A stretch of 64,000 nt of DNA, taken from the NCBI GenBank assembly GCA_031763025.1, contig JASSKH010000007.1, positions 5,623,930 to 5,687,929 of the forward strand. Reading direction: 5' to 3'. Shown one piece after another: positions 57,801 through 64,000 of the stretch (the first letter of the stretch is position 1; every line of letters starts with the position of its first letter). The position numbers and the translations under genes are program-made. Under the pieces are notes generated by a model, which saw only the letters and a program-made list of their open reading frames with translations, was not told the origin of the DNA and ran no database searches. The DNA is from Macrocystis pyrifera. Its lineage: Eukaryota > Sar > Phaeophyceae > Laminariales > Laminariaceae.

Positions 57801-60800
57801 CGGTGCGAGCTTGGCGAGTCCGCCGTGTTCGAGAACTGCGTCCTGTTAAGTCCATTGGCTGCAGTAGTCGCACTGGACATAATAACGGCGGCAGCACGAA
57901 AAGAAGCCTCTGTGCCACATCGTAGGTGCGATTTATGCGTCGAGGCGCTCCCGCCGTGGCAAAACGTGTATCTCCACCACCACTACGCACGTAGCCATAG
58001 CCCAAACGGGCGCGCTGCTCCCCATTTTCGCTCGCTCCCTACTTCTCACTGTATTCTTTTTTTTTGTCCGTGCCGTGCGTGTGCTCTTGGGTGCCAAAGG
58101 TGGCCCTGTGCGTGATGATAGACAGCATCGCTACGAAGGACGCGCACACGAGGCCCTCCCGCGGCCTGTCCCCCAGGCCCAAAGAGGGGCAGGTCAGGGT
58201 TCTGCTGGCTGCGGGCACTAACGTCGCGGTTGACCGGTGAGATAAAAGTGCACGGGCACTGCTGCTTGAACGGAGGCACGGCCCCGTATATAGTAGGGCC
58301 AAAGCCCCACGCAAGCAGCAGCTCCGACCGGTTAGCTCCGCCGAATGATTGCTCGTCGCGCGTGCCGCGGCTTCCGCATACATGTTCAACCCGTTCTCGC
58401 GTGTCGTGTGTCGTCGTCGGTCTACAGCGGCATCGCTCTGCCCCGGCGCCACCGCTGCTTGTCGGTTGGTGCGCTTCCGGTGGTCTTTGTCCCCACAAGC
58501 GCCGGGGGGGCCGCCCTGTTTCCCGCGCTTGTTTTGACCAACGATACGCCCGGCTCATGACAATGCCTTTGTGTTTGTCTCTCGACCCTCCCTGGTGCCC
58601 GCTGCGGAGAGGGCAGGGTCCTCACAGGTCTGGTTAACGCTGGCTTCGATGACATCGCCAGAATCGGCTCACACAGGAGGGCTCACAAGTCTCTGCTCGA
58701 GTGGGTCGTGCACAGCTGCCCCGGACGGGATGCGAAGCAGGTGCGCTCGCACGGGCTGGGCTGCATTCTATGTACGGTGGCCACAGCTGCAGCAGTGCGG
58801 TGTGGTTGGCGCGCCGTTTGTGCGCGTGTTCAGTCACGGAGGACGATTTTGGATGTGCACCAATCCCGGCGGTTTCCGGCGCTGTCCAAGTGCATGAGGC
58901 AGAAAAAAACACCTGCTTGGTGGTCGAGTATATCTGAGACATGCACGCCCCCTCCCCTTCCCACTGTTTCTTTTCTGTAGCTAATATCACTCTGTCCGGC
59001 GATGTAAGAATTACTTGTATTACAGTACAGTAGTAAAAACGTTTCTAATATTTCGGGACAGAGTGGTGGATGGACTCCCCGCCCTCGACCTGCTTTGGTA
59101 ATTAATGTATGAACTCGCCTCCCTCGAGAAGCCCTGGTCGATGCCGCCATGGCTCCGTAACCGCAGTCCCCGCCTCCCTTGCTACTTTTGTCACCTCCAT
59201 CCTGTTGGACATTCTATGTTACCGCGCGGTTTCTCCGCCGTGCCACCCCTGTCCGTCTGTGCACGCGCGTTTTTTTCTCGCATTGCGTCGTGTCACCGTC
59301 CCACCGGCAGGCGGCGCAGAGCGATCTCCAGGACATGCTCAGGACGGCCGTCGGGGAAGAGCGGCGCATGGTCGCTCGGGCGCTGTGCGCGGCCAAAGGC
59401 GACAGTTTTGCCTCCGACCAGGCCAGGCGGTGAGCAAGCAGACTGTGCGGCGTCTCCGTGTGCCGTGACGTGCTGTGGGGTCGTCGTCCCCTGACTTATC
59501 GCTTGGTGTTATTTGCTGGGGGAAAGCAGGCGTGGCCGCGATTCTAATTGTTATAGTTATTCCCTTTTTTCAAGTGGGGAGGGGGGCGCGGAGGAAGAGC
59601 GTGGTAGGGTCTCCAGTTTGGTTTCGTGTTGTTCTTCGCAATATGTCAGCAGTTGGACCGGGGTTTTGGCTATCGTCGTGTCCGCACAGGTTTTTTCCGC
59701 GGTTTGCAGTCCGTTTCGTTGTGTACGTATTGGCGGCGTCACCCCTTTGTACCCGTGAACGACTTTTGCCCCCCACGTAGTTGTTTTTCTACTGCCTTGC
59801 TGTAGTTGGCCGGCACAGACAATGTAACTCGTTTTCGAGAGGTTTTCTTGTCGCCATTGTCGCCATGATTTCAGGAGAACTTTTGTCGTGCCTGGCCCTG
59901 ACGCAATTCGCAACCAACCTATTTGCGCGTAATTGTTGTTTTTCCTCAAGGAGAAAAAAACGCCCACGCCTGGCCACCGCTTGCATCATGTTCTTGCGGC
60001 AACCGCTGCCGCATTCTGACGTATTGTAGTGGTCGATCTCAAGCGCCCAGTGAGCGATCGACGCACCGACTTCGCCCATTCTCCGTTGCGCGCCCCAAGA
60101 CTTATCTAGGTTAGCCGCTCACCCACCCTTCCATACATCGGACAGGTCATCTACGGACCTTTCCCACTTGATGATCTAGACCTTTCAGGGCAGATACAGC
60201 AGATAGACCCCTGATCTGAATGATTAATAGCTCATGTTGCTGGGTGGAGGCCATGGAACCTGCAGGATGTAGGACTTGTTTCCTGGGTTGGGTCTGCACT
60301 ATACTTGATCTTGCACATCACCTCAGAGCGGCAGGTTAGGATCTGGATGGTCTAGATGATCTATCTGTAGATGGTCTAGATGATACAGACGATCTATCTG
60401 TAGATGATCTGTCCGACGTGTACAGCCTTCCCCCTGAAGAGGGGGGGGGGGGTGTGTTCAGGGGGGGGGGGGGGGGAGTGTACTCATTTTCATGCATTGC
60501 CGTAGTCGTATGCCCATAGACCGTCGCATCCCGGAGCACGTCGAGTTTTAACCGACCAGACAGACATTGATTGCACCAAGCGCGAAGCAAGCGCCGCGTA
60601 GTGTTGAGCGAGTCGCATGAAGGGTGAGCTGCATCCTACTCACAACCGCTTTAAAGGCGGATTTTCTTGCTTTTGGCTGACAGCGTCAATTCATTGATAT
60701 ATCTTCTAGTGCGGCCACTTCCCGAGACAGCGATGTGTTACTATGTGACTGCCTCGTGAATTTCTTACCATATTCAAACTACGTGATACGACCATTCCCC

Positions 60801-62816
60801 TTGTGTGGAGTTAAGGCTTTCCAAGTGGTTCTAAACAGCAAAACCTTATTATTGGAGACCCTTGAGCGGTTGTATATACCCTGTCTTGTCATGCGGCATG
60901 CAACGCATTGCCACGCATTTCCCCCCGAACACGAGAAAAAAAATATTGTAGGACTGTGAGTTGGCTCTAAGTAGCCGACTTGTTAGTGGTTGGCTATTCG
61001 TTGACACTATTAATAGGTAGTACGTACAGTTACCGCAAACTCGCGTGCTGTAACCTCGGGCGTAGTTTCTGCGTCTTCTGCATATGCTTGGCTAGCGTTT
61101 TTGTATCTCGTGTGTGAGTTATTGATGATGAAAAGGCTTAACTTCGCCACCCAACTAGTATCGTGGTCGGCTTAAGTCTCCGCCCAACCAAGTCGGGTGG
61201 TAGTTGACTTACTTCCCCACCCACCCTAAGTCAGGTACCAGGTAGTTGTCTCTACTTCGCCACCCAAGTAAGCCAGGTGTTCTGACTTACTTCTCCACCC
61301 CAACTAAGTCAGGTAGTTGGCTTACTCCGCCACCGAAGTAATAACTAGCCGTAAACTCCAGCGTTCTCACAGCCTCACCAAAACATGCGCTCAGGTTACA
61401 CGAGGCCCGCGTGACGGGGGTCACTTGCGCGTCGGCCACGCTGCCCTTGCTTACCCAACCCCCCCCCCGCGAGGCGGGCATCCGCGCCGGCCTCGGCGGC
61501 CGAAAGGGAGGGTCGCTCGCGAGGGCGACAATGGGGGGGCTAGGGCGTCTCGGCAGCGGCGGGGCCATGGCTCGGGGGCGAATCGGGGGCGGCGGTAGCG
61601 GTAGCGGTAGCGGTAGCGGCAGTGGCAGCGGCAGCGGTGCGGTGGGACCAGGCTACGATATCGTGGTTATCGATGAGTGCTCGCAGATTGTGGAACCGCT
61701 GAGCCTGTTGCCCATCGCCGTGGCGCAGCCTCGGAGGCTTGTGCTTGTTGGCGATCCGATGCAGCTGCCTCCGCCGGTGGCCTACGCTCGGGTGAGTGAC
61801 GCTGTTTGAGGCGCGAAAGTTGCGTACGGGCGCGGGAGGGAGGGGGGCTTGGGGACACGATTCGGAGTGATGGGAGTGCCTCGGTCAGTTGTATGCGCGA
61901 GGGAGAGAGACTTGGGGGCACGATTCGGGGTAACGGGAGTGCCTCGGTCGTCCTGAGCACTTTGTTTTACAAGCTATCGCGTTGCCTGCTGTAGCTCTCC
62001 CTGCCGCCGACAGCCCGAACCCTTTCGAGGCGTGTTTTTTTCTTGAATGAACCTTTGCCCGTTACGGGCACCCCGTCTTTCGAAAGCCTGTCGAAGATCA
62101 CCGACGCCGTGACAACCCACCTCTGCGTAAACCTCATTGACACGCCGCCGTTAAGAGGCCGCACTTGCCCTGCAAAATGTGCATGCTTGCTGGGTATCGC
62201 TTCCTGCTATCAATAACGCTTGCTGCAAATGATCGCTGCTTAGTTCTCGCTGCTAACGCTTGCTGCCAACGCTTGCTGCGAACGCTTGCTTCTGACGCTT
62301 GCTGCTTCCGGCTGCTGCTGATCCTTGCTGCTAGCGCTGGTTGCAATCGCTTGCTGGTATCTGACAGCTGCCTACGAACTGCTTCCTTCCCCGGTCGATC
62401 GCGGCAGGCGATTGTTCCAACGTCACCCAAGCCGCCGCCTCCCGGCGGTGGTGGTACCGAAGAGGAGGAAGGCGCTGGAACTCCCGGCGGCGACGGCAAC
62501 CCGTAAGTCGGGAGGCCCATCGTGGGCCGTCTTCCGGCGTGAAACGAAGCGGTGTTGTCGCGTTTTCGTGTTTTCGTGCTTTTATGTTTTCGTGTTTCCG
62601 CGGGTTTTTTTGTTGTCGCTTTTTTTTGGTGTTGCATTCGTTGCGTGGCGTGCTGAACGACTGACCTCACGCGGTCCCCACCTGCGCCCCACCCACCACG
62701 GCCGGTCCAAGAAGCCCGACGAATAATGGACCCGCCTTGTGATGCCGGTGCGAACACAATGATGCCGGGCCTGTTGCAGCCTTCCTTCCCCGCCGCCGCT
62801 GCGGGTAGCTTCCTTG

Positions 62817-62865
<49 letters not shown>

Positions 62866-64000
62866 ACTGCCAACAGCCAAAGATTTCGTTATCCATCTTG
62901 ATGGGTATGACTGATATAGATGCGAGGTGATGGGGTGAGGCGTGCAAAATCTGGAAACGGAAACAAAAAAAAACAGGAGCGGACGGAGCAACTGTCCTCG
63001 CCATCGGCGCGTGCCGAGCTCACGCTCGCAAACCGTCTTAACCTAGTAGTGTACCGTAGGCCGGCTCCGTGTTTCATGCGGGGAACTAGTGTTTGTCGCC
63101 ACCCGTCGAAAAAAGAGACGGCAGCTTCAGGAAGGGGTGTTATAGCAATATTCCGCTTGTTATTAATAGCATGGTAAGCTCAGCTCTACTGCAGTTCGCC
63201 GACCCCTGTCGTCGCGAGAAGCCACCGTGACCAATGCAGCTGAAACCCTAGGCTTCCCATCCTCCCTGCCGGAGGTATATATGACCTGTCGACGAATTAT
63301 TCATGTTTTTTTTTCCTATTCTGCTCAAAACGTGCAAGTTATGGGTACGCACTCCTCTCCAACCCGCCCGCCCGGCCTGTAGGTGGCTGGAGAAGGCTAA
63401 CGCTCGGCGGGGCGCCGGGGACACCCTGGAGAAGACCCTCTTCGTGCGCCTCGCCGCGCTGGGCGTGACACCTCTTCTCCTCCGGCGGCAGTACCGCTGC
63501 CACCCACGCCTGTCGGGGCTCGCCAGCCGTCTTTTTTACCAGGGCAGGTGCGCGACGCGCGATGCGCACACGCATCCACACCCACACCGACACGCGTGCT
63601 CGTGGTTCCGCCTTAGGGAGGACATTGTGTTGCCCCTCTGAAGGCTGTGTGTTGTGGGTGGATGTTCCATTAAATATGTTTGTGGGTTCATGCGTTTCGT
63701 TGTTGTTGATTTTCGCCGCGCTGAGTTCCTCGCCCCTCCCTCCTTTGATTCCCTCCCCCCCCCCCCCCCCCCGAACGGTTTGACCCGGGTGTTTTCTTGG
63801 CTTTATTTTTCGTTACGACGCAGGTTGACTGACGGTGTGGCTTCCGCTGACCGACAGGCGCTTGTCCCCGGCCTTGCTCCGCTGACGCTCGTAGACGCCG
63901 CCGGCAGGGGTGTCGAGAGCACCGCCGTGGGAGGCAGCGTTCGCAATCTGTTTGAGGCCCAAACGGTGGCGGCTCTCGTGGCCTCGCTGTTGAGCGCACG
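48805..64000 (+). CDS. ZGRF1: ZGRF1-type superfamily 1 helicase, partial at both ends
   Basis: Fifteen exons join in phase: 48805-50215, 50615-50840, 51602-51738, 52478-52590, 52977-53130, 54287-54372, 56108-56388, 57014-57036, 58100-58236, 58617-58740, 59311-59429, 61395-61791, 62408-62502, 63383-63547 and 63824-64000 (window end), about 1,215 residues. The first exon starts with the DUF2439 motif (WSDGTLILREKHLQLRDE), then a long Q/P-rich disordered region. Exons 3-5 hold the ZGRF1 middle domain (GVPYYSSVSLF, KLYIKILGV, YGKGDIWALSETGRF). The helicase core follows: VGAFSLNQDQG, P-loop HGVF-GAGKS split between exons 7 and 8, LLAAGTNVAVDR, GLVNAGFDDIARIGS, VTGVTCASA, Walker B VVIDECSQIVEP, GDPMQLPP and QYRCHPRLSGL. 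ZGRF1 aids homologous recombination and interstrand crosslink repair in animals. All visible helicase motifs are intact. A C-terminal GRF zinc finger cannot be judged. An upstream start exon is missing. Confidence 0.88.
52603..52621. repeat. C run after a splice donor
   Basis: About 19 C beginning 13 bp after the donor of the ZGRF1 exon at 52478-52590. Confidence 0.85.
54635..54775 (+). repeat. TTCTG pentamer repeat
   Basis: Irregular TTCTG/TGTTC repeats in a ZGRF1 intron. They are responsible for a Cys/Leu/Phe-rich open frame. Confidence 0.8.
55049..55210 (+). repeat. 81-bp tandem duplication
   Basis: ACCCCCATCCCCTTTCCCCC and the next about 60 bp (TCACTGGCG, ACCTCCAAGCCC, CTTGACCTTGTTG) occur twice in tandem with a handful of differences, in a ZGRF1 intron. 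Confidence 0.88.
57506..57531 (+). repeat. T run
   Basis: About 26 consecutive T, the only long T homopolymer in the window, in a ZGRF1 intron. Confidence 0.85.
60120..60420. repeat. GATC-rich palindromic repeat, copy 5
   Basis: The longest and clearest copy. It has TCGGACAG near the left end and CTGTCCGA near the right end, so the element may have inverted ends of about 15 bp (ACATCGGACAGGTCATCTAC against GTAGATGATCTGTCCGACGT). The interior holds CTGGGTTGGGTCTGCACT and repeated GATGATCTATCTGTAGAT words. Confidence 0.65.
60430..60735 (+). repeat. Gtac-A repeat, long copy with G runs
   Basis: Two G runs (about 60440-60451 and 60460-60477) are followed by GTGTACTCATTTTCATGCAT, GTAGTCGTATG, ACCGACCAGACAGACATTG, CACCAAGCGCGAAGC, GAGCTGCATCCTACTC and a tail near GACAGCGTCAATTCATTGAT. 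It pairs with the long copy at 13310-13578. Confidence 0.8.
61130..61335 (+). repeat. Degenerate repeat with CTTACTTC(T/C)CCACCCAA unit
   Basis: Five or six diverged units of about 40 bp built on ACTTACTTCCCCACCCA and AAGTCAGGTAGTTG. They end about 60 bp before the acceptor of the ZGRF1 exon at 61395. Confidence 0.75.
62817..62868 (+). repeat. (CTG)n microsatellite
   Basis: About 17 CTG units in an intron of the ZGRF1 gene. Confidence 0.9.
63756..63773. repeat. C run
   Basis: About 18 C roughly 50 bp upstream of the last visible ZGRF1 exon, in the usual position of a pyrimidine tract. Confidence 0.8.

Overview
The window is nuclear DNA from an intron-rich eukaryote with a secondary (red-lineage) plastid, most likely a brown alga of the Ectocarpus kind. 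This is an inference. It rests on a photosystem II assembly factor (PAM68) carrying a heterokont-style signal peptide followed by a Phe at the predicted cleavage point, on many 75-250 bp exons separated by roughly 0.3-3 kb introns with GTGAGT-like donors, and on genes that alternate strand along the whole window in head-to-head pairs. Most long open frames here are simple-sequence artefacts. The real genes only appear when short exons are joined by phase-matched splice sites.

Six protein genes were resolved. From left to right they are a membrane-anchored GNAT acetyltransferase (minus, 4332-9346), PAM68 (plus, 9698-17184), a large Q/A-rich nuclear-type protein ending in a TAF4-like motif (minus, 22309-38150), a 2-oxoglutarate/Fe(II) oxygenase (plus, 38629-43602), the GPI-anchor enzyme subunit PIG-P (minus, about 45475-47977), and a ZGRF1-type SF1 helicase (plus, 48805 to the window end, both ends incomplete). 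The strand order is -,+,-,+,-,+. It gives three divergent pairs with start codons about 350, 480 and under 830 bp apart, and convergent pairs between them. Joined exons are phase-consistent throughout. The genes are functionally unrelated and do not form a pathway.

The left edge (1-4331) holds a 5'-truncated LINE flanked by pieces of a TA-flanked MITE family, which has eight copies plus a fragment in the window. Introns and intergenic DNA are packed with simple repeats: an 8-bp array of about 50 units in the first GNAT intron, a CATCC-type pentamer satellite in an intron of the TAF4-like gene, a 28-bp minisatellite, GGA, CAC, GTT and CTG tracts, and dozens of long G or C runs (longest 57 G). 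Two further short dispersed repeat families, called Gtac-A and Gtac-B here, end in GAGTAC followed by a C run. A GATC-rich palindromic repeat recurs five times.

No rRNA, CRISPR array, convincing tRNA or intact virus-like element was seen. The most unusual observations are the repeats ending in GAGTAC plus poly-C, a satellite that has copied an exon edge with its splice donor, and a 23-nt microexon that carries most of the ZGRF1 helicase P-loop.
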